From Paenibacillus tengchongensis (GTDB taxonomy: Bacteria; Bacillota; Bacilli; Paenibacillales; Paenibacillaceae), in assembly GCF_008973665.1 (NCBI RefSeq), contig NZ_WACP01000001.1, forward strand, positions 310,001 to 374,000: 64,000 nucleotides of DNA, in the 5' to 3' direction. The notes beneath the pieces were generated by a model, which was given only the letters and a program-made list of their open reading frames with translations, made no database searches and had not been told where the DNA came from. A program made the translations under genes and the position numbers. This document shows, one piece after another, positions 52,901 to 62,427 of this stretch; the stretch's first letter is position 1, and every line of letters begins with the position of its first letter.

Positions 52901-53690
52901 ATCGGCGCTGTTATTTCAATCCACGCACCCCATACAGGGTGCGACCTTATTGGTCAAAAAGTTCAAGGATTATTCTCCATTATTTCAATCCACGCACCCC
53001 ATACAGGGTGCGACGCCTAACTCCCTGCACATAGTAACTTAATACATAACCATTTCAATCCACGCACCCCATACAGGGTGCGACTTCCGCCGGCGCGGGT
53101 GGGGCTCCGGGAAGGACAATTTCAATCCACGCACCCCATACAGGGTGCGACGTCAACGTCTTTTACGACGGCGAGCTTATTGATCAATTTCAATCCACGC
53201 ACCCCATACAGGGTGCGACAAAAGCTCGAAGACCTTGGCTATACAGGCGTTGAATTTCAATCCACGCACCCCATACAGGGTGCGACAATCAGTGCTGCCG
53301 CCTTGCCGTGGAAATTAAAATATTTCAATCCACGCACCCCATACAGGGTGCGACGTTCGCCGTCCGCCGTTGCCTGGTCATCGCCCCGAAATTTCAATCC
53401 ACGCACCCCATACAGGGTGCGACGCTCTCTCAATCGCCTGCCCTGCATCTGTTAAAATTTCAATCCACGCACCCCATACAGGGTGCGACTATGTCACCGC
53501 TTTAATGCCTTCTGTCTGTTCTTATTTCAATCCACGCACCCCATACAGGGTGCGACTGTTCTAACTACATTTATGTTCCCTGCACTTACAATTTCAATCC
53601 ACGCACCCCATACAGGGTGCGACAGACAAGCGTCACGGTCCACCTGCTTGCCAGCATATTTCAATCCACGCACCCCATACAGGGTGCGAC
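49958..53690 (-). CRISPR. CRISPR array 2 (type I-C repeat variant, about 56 repeats)
   Basis: 33-base repeats starting ATTTCAATCCACGCACCCC, then ATAC and AGGGTGCGAC. I count 56 from 49958 to 53658, spacers about 33-37 bases. Compared with array 1, stem pair T-A at positions 17/26 is C-G, and position 24 is A, which opens the top pair. The two lowest-coordinate repeats (49958, 50025) are damaged and of array 1 type. One repeat (52176) lacks a base. Leader-proximal end is 53690, so transcription is minus. Spacer 50191-50224 recurs at 51403-51436. Confidence 0.98.
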
Positions 53691-53900
53691 AGCGACTTTA
53701 GGCCACTTTCAGCTAAAATCCGTATGGCTTTCAGTCGTTTCCTCCTCAACAATAACATAATCAATATAGGCTGCCTATTGACTTTATGGCAGTCGACACA
53801 AATTCGTTTTTATTCGACAAAATTTGAGGTGCGAAACTACCGGGGATTTCATGGGAGCTTGGCATTCGCACCTCAGTAGCTCCGCATAAACGTTCGTATA
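53691..53900 (-). promoter_or_regulatory. Leader of CRISPR array 2
   Basis: Non-coding. The conserved block at 53826-53873 has exact arms GAGGTGCGAA and TTCGCACCTC around CATGGGAGCTTGGC. The bases next to the first repeat (AGCGA) equal those of leader 1. Expected pre-crRNA promoter and integration anchor; both long arrays therefore seem competent. Confidence 0.85.
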
Positions 53901-54011
53901 AATCCCAATAATTTCCAAATGAAATTTTGCTGTTTCTCACAAGATATAGGCTCAACGTTTCTGTTCATTCATACACCCAAGCATTCACTCATTCTTTTAT
54001 CCGCTCATAAC

Positions 54012-55991
54012 TTACCCCTGCAGCGCATTGCGCACGCTGAGGATGTATTTGGCCTGGTCGAGCGGGTTCACGCCCCGGCGGGTGCGCTCGGCGCTGACGT
54101 CCGGCGGGCATTCCTCATAGCCCGCGAAGAACGAGGTGAACGTGCTCCGCCCCTTGGTGAAGGAGCTTAACGTCACCGGGTAGTCGAGCGACGTCGCCAG
54201 CGGCAGCCGTCCCTCGATGATCATCCGGCCGCCCTGCAGCACGGGCGGCTCGAAGCTGCCGCGCATCTGCACGAGGTCGTTCATCACGCGGCCGTCGTTC
54301 TCCTCCGGCACGACGATGCGCACCGCGAGCACCGGCTCCAGCAGCTTCGTGCCGGTGCGGGCCAGCCCGTCCATGAGGCCCATCGGCGTGGCGACGGCGA
54401 AATCGAGCGGATGGGTGTGCCACACATGGTGGTTGCCCTCCACCAGCGTCACCTTCAGGTCGGTGACCTCCCAGCCGCGGAGGCCCTGCTGCAGCGCCTC
54501 CGGCACGCGGCGCGCCGTCTCGCTCTGGTACTGCGGCAGAAGGTCGGAGCTGCGCACGACCGAATCATACACGAGCCCGCTCCCCCGCGGCAGCGGCTCG
54601 ATTCTAAAGCGCAGGATCGCCCAGCACGGCTTCGGCATCAGATAAGCGACATAGCCCTCGCCCGCCTGCGCGGGCGTCTCCTTATAGATCACCGACGGCT
54701 GGCCGAAGGTGACCTTGAGGCCGTAGCGTTCGGCCAGCACGCTGCCCAGCACCTCCAGCTGGATCGGCCCCATCACCTTGATGTGCAGCTCCCGCTCCTC
54801 CGGCAGCCACTGGGCATCCAGCAGCGGGTCCTCGTCCGCCAGCTCCTGCAGTGCGGTGATCACCTTCTGGTCGTCGGTATCCGCCGGCCAGAAGACACGC
54901 ACCGTCAGGAGCGGCACGGCCAGCTTGGCCTCTTGCGGAATCGCATCCGGCCGTCCCAGCACATCGCCGATGCGCACGCCGGCCAGTCCGTACAGGACCG
55001 CAATGTCACCGGCGGCCAGCTCGCCGACATCCTCGGCCCTGTCGCCCTCCACCTTGCGGATCTGCGTCACCTTGGCCTGAACATCCTGCGTATGGATCGT
55101 CACTGCATCGCGGTTGCGGATCGTGCCCTCATACAGGCGAACATAGGCCATGCGGCCCATGCTTTTGTCGCGCTGAATGTTGTATACAATGCCGGATACC
55201 GGCAATTCAGGATCGCCCCCGGCCCGGGGCAAGTAGTCGATCACCGCATCCAGCAGCTCCCGGATGCCCAGCCCCTTCGCGGCCGCCCCGTACACCAGCG
55301 GATACAGCCGCCCCGCCGCCGCTTCCGCCTGCAGATGCGACTTCCACACTGCAAGCTCCGCAGTCTCACCGGACATATACAGGTCAAGCAGCCGCTCGTC
55401 CCGCTCGGCCAGCGTCTCCAGCAGCGCGGTCCGTTCCGGCGAATCCTCAAGTTCACTCCACAAATCCGCAGCGCCCGTGAACGCCTGCTCACTTCCCAGC
55501 GGCCGCTGCACCGGAACTATAGCGTCCGACAGGTAGGTCCGCGCCTGGGCCAGTACCGCCTGCGGGTCCGCACCGGTCCGGTCCATCTTGTTGACGAAGA
55601 TCAGGGTCGGAATCCCCAGCTTGCGCAGCCCGTTCCAGATCATCTCGCTCTGCGCCTGCACGCCCTCGACCGCCGACAGTACCAGCACCGCGCAATCCAT
55701 GACCCGCAGGCTCCGCTCCACCTCGGACAGGAAATCGACGTGCCCCGGCGTATCGACCAGGTTGACTTGGACGTCCCTCCAGCTGAACGATGCCAGTGCC
55801 GCGCGGACCGATATCCCCCGCTGCCGTTCCACTTCCATGGAGTCGGTGACCGCCGTCCCATCATCAACGCTTCCCAGCGCCCGCGTCTTTCCGCTTTCAT
55901 ATAGAATATGCTCCGTTGTCGTTGTCTTCCCGGCATCGACATGGGCGAAGATCCCGACATTAATCCGCTCTGTTCTCTGCTGCATGGCCAT
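54012..55991 (-). CDS. TetM-like ribosomal protection/translation GTPase
   Basis: 659 residues; GAGGAGAACATAG before ATG. EF-G-like: G1 AHVDAGKTTTTEHILYESG, G2 RGISVRAA, G3 DTPGHVDFLSEVERSLRVMD, G4 NKMDRTGAD. Domains II-V follow, with SVIYKETPAQAGEGYVAYL and a C-terminal ALATSLDYPVTLSSFTKG-like segment. Length and domain order are those of Tet(M)/Tet(O)-type proteins, which free the ribosome of tetracycline, but many Firmicutes carry chromosomal relatives of unproven activity. Resistance should not be assumed. Noticeably higher GC than the CRISPR side. Confidence 0.85.
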   Translation of the reverse strand: MAMQQRTERINVGIFAHVDAGKTTTTEHILYESGKTRALGSVDDGTAVTDSMEVERQRGISVRAALASFSWRDVQVNLVDTPGHVDFLSEVERSLRVMDCAVLVLSAVEGVQAQSEMIWNGLRKLGIPTLIFVNKMDRTGADPQAVLAQARTYLSDAIVPVQRPLGSEQAFTGAADLWSELEDSPERTALLETLAERDERLLDLYMSGETAELAVWKSHLQAEAAAGRLYPLVYGAAAKGLGIRELLDAVIDYLPRAGGDPELPVSGIVYNIQRDKSMGRMAYVRLYEGTIRNRDAVTIHTQDVQAKVTQIRKVEGDRAEDVGELAAGDIAVLYGLAGVRIGDVLGRPDAIPQEAKLAVPLLTVRVFWPADTDDQKVITALQELADEDPLLDAQWLPEERELHIKVMGPIQLEVLGSVLAERYGLKVTFGQPSVIYKETPAQAGEGYVAYLMPKPCWAILRFRIEPLPRGSGLVYDSVVRSSDLLPQYQSETARRVPEALQQGLRGWEVTDLKVTLVEGNHHVWHTHPLDFAVATPMGLMDGLARTGTKLLEPVLAVRIVVPEENDGRVMNDLVQMRGSFEPPVLQGGRMIIEGRLPLATSLDYPVTLSSFTKGRSTFTSFFAGYEECPPDVSAERTRRGVNPLDQAKYILSVRNALQG

Positions 55992-56272
55992 CTATGTTCT
56001 CCTCTGTCCTAGGCTTCCAAATAATATAGCGCTACCATTCCTAAGTGTACAGCCAAAGCAGCCCTCCATTCAATCACCGGCGGAAAGAAAGGGGCTGCCG
56101 GATCGGGCACGGCCAGGAGCTATGCCGTCTCCGGAATATCTCCGGGGGCCGGGCACTCCCGGAACTGCCGCACGCAGCAGTAAGCACCGCTGGTTCACCC
56201 CAGGTGCAACGGGTATTAGTTACTGAAGTTATCCCATTACCACACCCTATTACGAAACTAGGAGGAATTCAC

Positions 56273-57064
56273 ATGGCAGAGCAACGTTTACAGGATAAAA
56301 TTGCTGTTGTTACCGGCGGCGGCTCCGGCATCGGGCGGGCGACGGCGATCCGTTTTGCCCAGCATGGAGCCAAGGTATATATGCTGGACCGCACCCCCGA
56401 GGAGGCGAATGAAACAAAGTCGCAGATCGAAGCCATCGGCGGGAACGCCCAGGTTATTGAATGCGATGTGTCGCTTCCCGGGCAAGTGGAGGAGGCTTTT
56501 GCCAGAATTGCCGACGAAGCCGGTAAGGTCGACGCCGTGTTCGCCAATGCCGGGATCAACGGCACGATGGCTCCAATCGAGACACTGGCAATCGATGAGT
56601 GGGACGAGACGCTGAACACCAATCTGCGCAGCACCTTTGCCACGGTCAAATACGCCATCCCGCTGATGAAGGAGCAGGGCGGCAGCATAATCATCACGAG
56701 CTCTATTAACGGGAACCGTGTATTCTCGAACTTCGGTGCGGCGGCGTATGCCACCTCCAAGGCCGGCCAGACCGCTTTCATGAGGATGGCTGCCCTGGAG
56801 CTGGCCCAGTTCGGCATCCGCGTCAATGCCGTCTGCCCCGGATCAATCGACACCCAAATTGGCGATAATACGGATAAGCGTGAAGAAGTGGAGGAGATCA
56901 AGATTCCGGTGGAATTCCCGGACGGCAATCATCCGCTGGAGCAGGCGCCCGGCAAGCCGGAGCAGGTGGCCAATCTGGTGCTGTTCCTGGCTTCGGACGA
57001 ATCGTTCCATGTGACCGGGACGGAGATTTTTGTAGATGGGGCGGAGTCGCTGCTGCGCGGATAG
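56273..57064 (+). CDS. SDR-family NAD(P)-dependent oxidoreductase
   Basis: 263 residues from ATG at 56273 (AGGAGGAATTCAC upstream). Cofactor motif VTGGGSGIGRATAIRFAQHG, NAG motif FANAGING, catalytic Ser-Tyr-Lys in ITSSINGNR ... AAYATSKAGQ, and VCPGSIDTQIGDN. Asp in YMLDRTPEE at the end of the second strand suggests NAD preference. Substrate unknown. Monocistronic. Confidence 0.92.
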   Translation: MAEQRLQDKIAVVTGGGSGIGRATAIRFAQHGAKVYMLDRTPEEANETKSQIEAIGGNAQVIECDVSLPGQVEEAFARIADEAGKVDAVFANAGINGTMAPIETLAIDEWDETLNTNLRSTFATVKYAIPLMKEQGGSIIITSSINGNRVFSNFGAAAYATSKAGQTAFMRMAALELAQFGIRVNAVCPGSIDTQIGDNTDKREEVEEIKIPVEFPDGNHPLEQAPGKPEQVANLVLFLASDESFHVTGTEIFVDGAESLLRG

Positions 57065-57145
57065 ACATAATATTTTCGATTTTCGCCTCCATCCTGCAAC
57101 ATTTTGCCGTCTTTCATCATCTAAGGATACAAGAGGTGAGGCACA

Positions 57146-58117
57146 ATGAGAAAACCATCCTACCAGATGTCCGCTAAAAAAATGATGATAGCGTGCAGCA
57201 TTCTGGCAGCCAGCGTATCGTTCGGCACATCGGCGTTTGCCTTTTCCGATCTGAAGGGCCATTCCGCCGAAGCCAAAATCGAGTCCCTGCATAAACAGGG
57301 CATCGTCAACGGTGTATCCAGCGACAAGTTCGCCCCGAAATCCAAAGTGACCTACGCGCAGGGCGTACTGTTTATTGTAAGCGGCCTGAAGCTGTCGCCG
57401 GAGGCCGGCAGCACGGCCAAAGCCAGCGATTACTTCGATAAGGTCAAAGACAAGGCCTGGTATGCCTCTGCATTTATTGCCGCCAAGGAAAGCGGACTGT
57501 CCCTGGACAAGACCGTTGATCCGAACGGCGTCATGACACGCGCCCAATTCGCCCATCTGCTGACCCAGGCGCTGCAGAGCAAAGGCAACTTCCCGGTCAC
57601 CCTGATGTATGCGAACGTCACGGACGGCAGCAAGATGTCGACCGCCGAGATGAACAGCCTGCAAATTCTGGTCAACACCAAAATCGTTACGCTGGAGAAG
57701 AACGGCACCTTCCGTCCTGCCGATCCAGTAACCCGCGCAGAAGCGGCGGAATGGCTTTATGATGCGGCGAAATTCGCCAAGGAGGTTATTGGCACGGACA
57801 ACGGAAACGAAACCCCGTCCTATGAGTACGACGCCACCGTTAACTTGGAAAAAGCCGGCGAAGGCGTCAACAAAGCCACCGTCACCGTAAACAATCTGCC
57901 GAATCCCGGCTATGGGGTGAGCATCGCCAAGATCGAATTCAAGAATAAATCAGCCGTCATCTACTACAACGTAACGAAGCCTGCGCCGGGTGGCATGTAT
58001 CCTCAGGTCATTTCCAGCGCATCTGCAGTCACGTATCTGCCGGAAGGCTACACCGCCACGGTGAAGAGTCTGACCAGTCCAAGCGCGCGGACTCTGCCGT
58101 CTAATCCGACGAAATAA
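57146..58117 (+). CDS. Exported SLH-domain protein with PrcB-like C-terminus
   Basis: 323 residues. Signal peptide MIACSILAASVSFGTSAFAF; SLH-type repeats FSDLKGHSAEAKIESLHKQG IVNG and FRPADPVTRAEAAEWLYDAA; the middle has a weaker repeat. The final 90 residues (YGVSIAKIEFKNKSAVIYYN VTKPAPGGMYPQVIS) resemble the PrcB_C (protease complex subunit) domain. SLH modules anchor proteins to pyruvylated cell-wall polymers. Role otherwise unknown. Confidence 0.83.
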   Translation: MRKPSYQMSAKKMMIACSILAASVSFGTSAFAFSDLKGHSAEAKIESLHKQGIVNGVSSDKFAPKSKVTYAQGVLFIVSGLKLSPEAGSTAKASDYFDKVKDKAWYASAFIAAKESGLSLDKTVDPNGVMTRAQFAHLLTQALQSKGNFPVTLMYANVTDGSKMSTAEMNSLQILVNTKIVTLEKNGTFRPADPVTRAEAAEWLYDAAKFAKEVIGTDNGNETPSYEYDATVNLEKAGEGVNKATVTVNNLPNPGYGVSIAKIEFKNKSAVIYYNVTKPAPGGMYPQVISSASAVTYLPEGYTATVKSLTSPSARTLPSNPTK

Positions 58118-58162
58118 GTGGCTTGGACCCGGCAGGTTTAGCCTGACCTGAACGTTTAAATC

Positions 58163-58193
58163 AAAGCCGTGCTATCGTTGACAGCACGGCTTT
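58163..58193 (+). terminator. Terminator of the SLH-protein gene
   Basis: AAAGCCGTGCT (58163-58173) pairs with AGCACGGCTTT (58183-58193); followed by GGTTTGC. Also lies near the end of the convergent NACHT gene. Confidence 0.7.
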
Positions 58194-58231
58194 GGTTTGC
58201 AATTTGGCAATTAATTCATGAGGATACCTTT

Positions 58232-61200
58232 CTAGAAGAGCAGATCAAAAAATACTGTTTTATCGTGGTCACTTCCAAAAATGAAACAGTCTTCGATCTC
58301 TTCACGGCTCATTCCTTCTTCTAAAACACAGTGAATTAACGGCTTCAGCGTATTAATGACATCCTTCATTAGAACACGTGTGGTTGAAACCTCGCCGATA
58401 AACGTCCGCCCTCCCAGATCACTTAAGCCAGATTCAGTTCCTTTTAAAACTGCGCTTAAAGGGATAGGAAAGAGTATCCCCTGATTGATTTGACATAACT
58501 CAATAAAGATTCGGTTAACGGTTAGCTCGTTGAAATTCACCTTAGTGAGCGTACAAACTTTAAAACCGGAAATAGTTAGAGCAGCATGACTAAAATTACT
58601 GCCATTTAAGTTAGTCAGCGAAAAGGTAACTTTTTGAAAGGTGACGCCTATAAATTCACAATTGACAGCTAAGCAGTGATGGATATATAAATCAGTTAAA
58701 ACGGAATAGGAGAAGTCCATCTCTCTAAGATTCAACCCAAACAAAGAGTTTTTATGACTATCATCGACAAAATACATATAATCTTCTAATTCTGACTCCT
58801 CCAGCAGCAGCGTAGACATATTCATTCCGCGAAACAGCTTCTTCCCCCAGGCAGGTGAGGCTGCACCGGAATAATGATTCCAGCTCCGCATCAGATCCAG
58901 AATGATCTTGTAATCTTCTATGGTTCCGGCGAAAAATTTACGTTCTTGTTCATCATTATACAGATAGTTGCCTACAAGGAACGCCAGCCAGCGGTCGATA
59001 TCCGGCGGAATATTTCCTGGAGCATCAGTTAATTGAGTGACTTCTTTATTAAACAGCGAGGTGGGCTGATCGCCGGTAACTGACAATAGATACTTGGCTT
59101 TTGAGCCAATCATGGCTGCCGCCAGCTGGATGATTTTATTCAAGACCTCCTCCGTTATAATCCAGTTCTTCAACAAAGCCTCAGGCGGCTCCACTGTATT
59201 ATGATTGATCTCACAGCCGTCGAACCACCGGTATTTGATATATGGGCTATAGAGTTTTTTGCTGAATTCCCATGTGGAGAGTGAAGCCAGCAAAGGCAAT
59301 AACAATTTCCGTTTATGTAAAATCACCTCGTCCGGTTCGGTGCGGGATACACTCTCTTTCAGCAGAGTAAGCAAGCCGCAAAAGAAATCGATGGTCTGCT
59401 CAGAGGGATTGCCCAGCAGCACGCGTATTCTGGCTTCCTCCGGTGTTGAGGACTCATGCAGGGCATAATGAATAAAAATCTTCAGATAATATTCCGCCAG
59501 CAGTATTTCCGCAAAGGATTGATGCTGGAAATAAAAAATATCGCCTTTTTGCCCAAAATAAGATTGTGAGAGAAATTCAATATTATCTATATCGGAGTAT
59601 TGGCTCATCTTAACCTGATCGTTTACATCGATAACGGAGCCATCCACCGTATTGCTAATATCCTGTTTCCTTAGCGACCCCTGATTTCCCTTATACGTCT
59701 CATACATCCATAACGCAGCAGTCGAATGAAGGATATTCCGGAATTTATATTCATCCTTCAAGTTTACTTCCTTCAGTGAATCCATGTATTTGGCTTCTTT
59801 GGTTAACACATTGATAAAGGATAAATAAATCCCTACTTTATTTGAAATGGATAAATCGGCCCGCCCAATGATCAGCTTGTAAATCATATAGGAAAAAATA
59901 GGTCTGCGCAGTTCGCTCGGCGTTAACAATTTTAACTCAGTGAATTTACAGTAGATGTCAATATGTTGCCCTTCACTTATGGCTTCCATGATCTCTTTAG
60001 AGATTCCCTCGTAACTCTCCAGATTATGCTGTCCATATTTTTTAAGAGCGTCGATGAGCGAATCATTGAACTGCTCCCTTTTGAATCCGTAGATAGAGAT
60101 GTAGTAGTTTACAGGGCGGCCTTCTATATTTTTTATCGTGTACGGATCATTTGAATTCAAATGCTTCAACAAGCCATGCTCTATGGGTCTTGAGGTAATG
60201 ATGATCCTGTTATTTCTGCACTTTTTGACATTGATGTTTTGAATTTTCTTAACCGAGGATATAACCTTATCTATTCTTTCTTCCGTAAGATTTCCGCATT
60301 CATCTAGAGAATCGATCAGAAAGACATACTCATTTTCTTGAAATTCGGCGTCCTGCACATCGATCCCATATTTTTTTCCGAGATATTCGCTGATAATGCC
60401 ATGGCTGCTTCCCTGATCGTAAGTATCAAAATCCCTTAAGTTAAAATAAACCGGTATGGCTCCGCCGCCTCTTTGCTGATAACGTTTGGCCAGCCTGGAC
60501 GCTTTTTGTTTGAGAAAAACAGATTTTCCCTTGCCAAAATCAGCGAGGATGAATAAAACCTTCTCAATGGCATCCTTATCCTGTCCGAAATAATCTTCTA
60601 TCAGCTCATCAACAGGGCAGAGCTTGTCCTCGAAATCCTCTTGGGTGTCCGCATCATTCAATATATCTCTGTATTTGTCAACCTTGTTCCAGTATGCATA
60701 AGTTTCCTGGTATTTCAGATCCTCATCGTCAGAAAAACCAATCTTCCTTAAAGCAACCATATCGCTCAGCAGCTTGCCTTCTTTGCTCTTTACCCACTTT
60801 TCATCCACTTCTTTGATGTGCTTGTCGTAGTCATCACCAAAGGCGGAGATGATCCGTGCGGAAATATGGTCATTAAAGTCTTTGGTAAAGGAGTGAATAA
60901 TGTTCTCTTTGTCCTCATCCTTTATAGATTCCTCCAGAACCGTTTCACATACAGAGCGGATGATCGAAACGGCAGGATGTTTTTTAGGTGTAAAGTGCAG
61001 CACCAGATCGGAATTGTCGATGTGCTCCTGTTTTTCACTAAAAACCTGCTCGAAGCGTTCCACAATAGCTTTGCGTGTCAATAAGTCCAAGCTTACTCCA
61101 TCAATATTTTTTAAAGAAGCTTCTGCTTGTTCGCACGCCGCCTTGAAATAGATGCCCAACCCGAAATTTTTGCATTTTTCCTCAGCCAGATTCTCGAAAT

Positions 61201-61384
61201 ACCTGTCAATAATCTGCCGGCCTAACAATTTAACGGCTACTCCTACAATTCCATTCAGATTATCAAGGATCGCCTGGCCGTTCTCATTGAAATTATCTTT
61301 TACATTATCCACAATCATCTTTGAGATGAATGGTATGGTATCTTTAATATCGGTAAGCTTGTTTTTCGCCCGGATGATATTCAA
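58232..61384 (-). CDS. NACHT-type STAND NTPase with pentapeptide-like C-terminus
   Basis: 1050 residues from TTG at 61384 (GGAGGGAATATA upstream). N-terminal helical domain (1-260) of unknown type. NTPase: Walker A ADFGKGKSVFLKQ near 281-293, Walker B VFLIDSLDECG near 354-364, and sensor-like NNRIIITSRPIEH. A long helical region follows, then pentapeptide-like segments near 885-965 (LREMDFSYSVLTDLYIHHCL, LTNLNGSNFSHAALTISG). This is the build of bacterial NLR-like (bNACHT/Avs-type) immune sensors. No nuclease or protease effector motif is recognised. Single gene, low GC compared with its flanks, so probably acquired. Confidence 0.82.
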   Translation of the reverse strand: MNIIRAKNKLTDIKDTIPFISKMIVDNVKDNFNENGQAILDNLNGIVGVAVKLLGRQIIDRYFENLAEEKCKNFGLGIYFKAACEQAEASLKNIDGVSLDLLTRKAIVERFEQVFSEKQEHIDNSDLVLHFTPKKHPAVSIIRSVCETVLEESIKDEDKENIIHSFTKDFNDHISARIISAFGDDYDKHIKEVDEKWVKSKEGKLLSDMVALRKIGFSDDEDLKYQETYAYWNKVDKYRDILNDADTQEDFEDKLCPVDELIEDYFGQDKDAIEKVLFILADFGKGKSVFLKQKASRLAKRYQQRGGGAIPVYFNLRDFDTYDQGSSHGIISEYLGKKYGIDVQDAEFQENEYVFLIDSLDECGNLTEERIDKVISSVKKIQNINVKKCRNNRIIITSRPIEHGLLKHLNSNDPYTIKNIEGRPVNYYISIYGFKREQFNDSLIDALKKYGQHNLESYEGISKEIMEAISEGQHIDIYCKFTELKLLTPSELRRPIFSYMIYKLIIGRADLSISNKVGIYLSFINVLTKEAKYMDSLKEVNLKDEYKFRNILHSTAALWMYETYKGNQGSLRKQDISNTVDGSVIDVNDQVKMSQYSDIDNIEFLSQSYFGQKGDIFYFQHQSFAEILLAEYYLKIFIHYALHESSTPEEARIRVLLGNPSEQTIDFFCGLLTLLKESVSRTEPDEVILHKRKLLLPLLASLSTWEFSKKLYSPYIKYRWFDGCEINHNTVEPPEALLKNWIITEEVLNKIIQLAAAMIGSKAKYLLSVTGDQPTSLFNKEVTQLTDAPGNIPPDIDRWLAFLVGNYLYNDEQERKFFAGTIEDYKIILDLMRSWNHYSGAASPAWGKKLFRGMNMSTLLLEESELEDYMYFVDDSHKNSLFGLNLREMDFSYSVLTDLYIHHCLAVNCEFIGVTFQKVTFSLTNLNGSNFSHAALTISGFKVCTLTKVNFNELTVNRIFIELCQINQGILFPIPLSAVLKGTESGLSDLGGRTFIGEVSTTRVLMKDVINTLKPLIHCVLEEGMSREEIEDCFIFGSDHDKTVFFDLLF

Positions 61385-61476
61385 TATATTCCCTCCAAAA
61401 GAAAGTAATTGAAGGTTATTATTCTACAGTTCAGGCCAATAACCTTCATTATTTTTACTTTTCAGAGGAGCTACAA

Positions 61477-62238
61477 CTACGGCGTCCACTGGTCATGCAC
61501 GATGCCGACGAGAGCACGATCCTCACCGATCTTCTCAAACACCAGCCGCAGGCTGCGCCAGTCCATTCCTTCCACTGCCGGATCGATGCCGTCGATGTGG
61601 TATTCCACAAAGTCATGAGTCTCCGCCGGATAGACCTCATTGATATTGTTCACCGTCGTTCCCTGCCCGAGCCCCTGATTCAGGGCAATCTCCGCAGCGC
61701 CGAAGAAATCAGCATCGTACACAAATTGCTTGTAATAGTCGGCAAAGGCTAGGTCAATCAGCTCACCTGATCCGGCGAACTCCCGCCATATCCGCTTGGT
61801 GCTGTCATCCATGGCGCCGCTCAGCTCCTCCCTGGTCAGCACAATGTCTCTTTCAACATCAACATAGGCATAAGGAGAAAAGCGCACTCCCCGTTCCGCG
61901 TGGGTCCAGGCCGCTACCGTCTCCATGTCGCCCCGGCTCAGCGCCCGCATTACCGTCTTTGCGGCCTCCAGCGCGGTCGGCGGCTGGCCTTCCTGCGGTG
62001 CTTCAGGCGCAGCGGTTCCGGCAGCGGTTACCGCCGGGCTGGCTGTGGGGGCCGGTGTGCCGGAAGCCGGCGCAGCGTCTGTTGCCGCGGGGCTGACGGA
62101 GGCTGCAGCCGTCGGCTGCCCTGCCGATTCCCCCGCCGTTGCAGAGGTGCCCGGGCCGTCTTCCTGTCCCGCTCCGCAGCCGGCAAGGAGCAGCAGGCCT
62201 GCTGCCAGTGCCAAATGTACTGCCAATCGGTTTCGCAT
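61477..62238 (-). CDS. Putative lipoprotein with Ala/Pro/Ser/Thr-rich linker
   Basis: 253 residues. Signal peptide with lipobox LLLLAGC; residues about 25-85 are a low-complexity linker (SATAGESAGQPTAAASVSPA). A folded domain follows (LEAAKTVMRALSRGDMETVA AWTHAERGVRFSPYAYVDVE ... VEYHIDGIDPAVEGMDWRSL RLVFEK). The latter part looks like a small ligand-binding or NTF2-like domain found in Paenibacillus lipoproteins. Function unknown. Confidence 0.75.
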   Translation of the reverse strand: MRNRLAVHLALAAGLLLLAGCGAGQEDGPGTSATAGESAGQPTAAASVSPAATDAAPASGTPAPTASPAVTAAGTAAPEAPQEGQPPTALEAAKTVMRALSRGDMETVAAWTHAERGVRFSPYAYVDVERDIVLTREELSGAMDDSTKRIWREFAGSGELIDLAFADYYKQFVYDADFFGAAEIALNQGLGQGTTVNNINEVYPAETHDFVEYHIDGIDPAVEGMDWRSLRLVFEKIGEDRALVGIVHDQWTP

Positions 62239-62427
62239 TTGTACCCCTCCTCAATCTGGTTCCATAATCTTCTGACGACTCCCAGCTGGAAAAAGTTTCA
62301 GCCGGTACGAATTAAGGCCGCTATCCCTACTGACACTGGCTTTGTTTCCAACTTTCATCCTACCTGCAAATGAAATATACTTTGTTCATATGCACAATCT
62401 GCAACCTCAGAAGGAGTGTGTTCCCCT

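Noticed and set aside
37248-53690. Self-targeting spacers against genes in this window
   Set aside because: No long match was noticed by eye, but a full spacer-by-window search could not be run, so no claim is made.
54411-55904. 497-codon + strand ORF over the TetM-like gene
   Set aside because: Antisense shadow in a GC-rich gene; rich in His/Arg/Gln without domain pattern.
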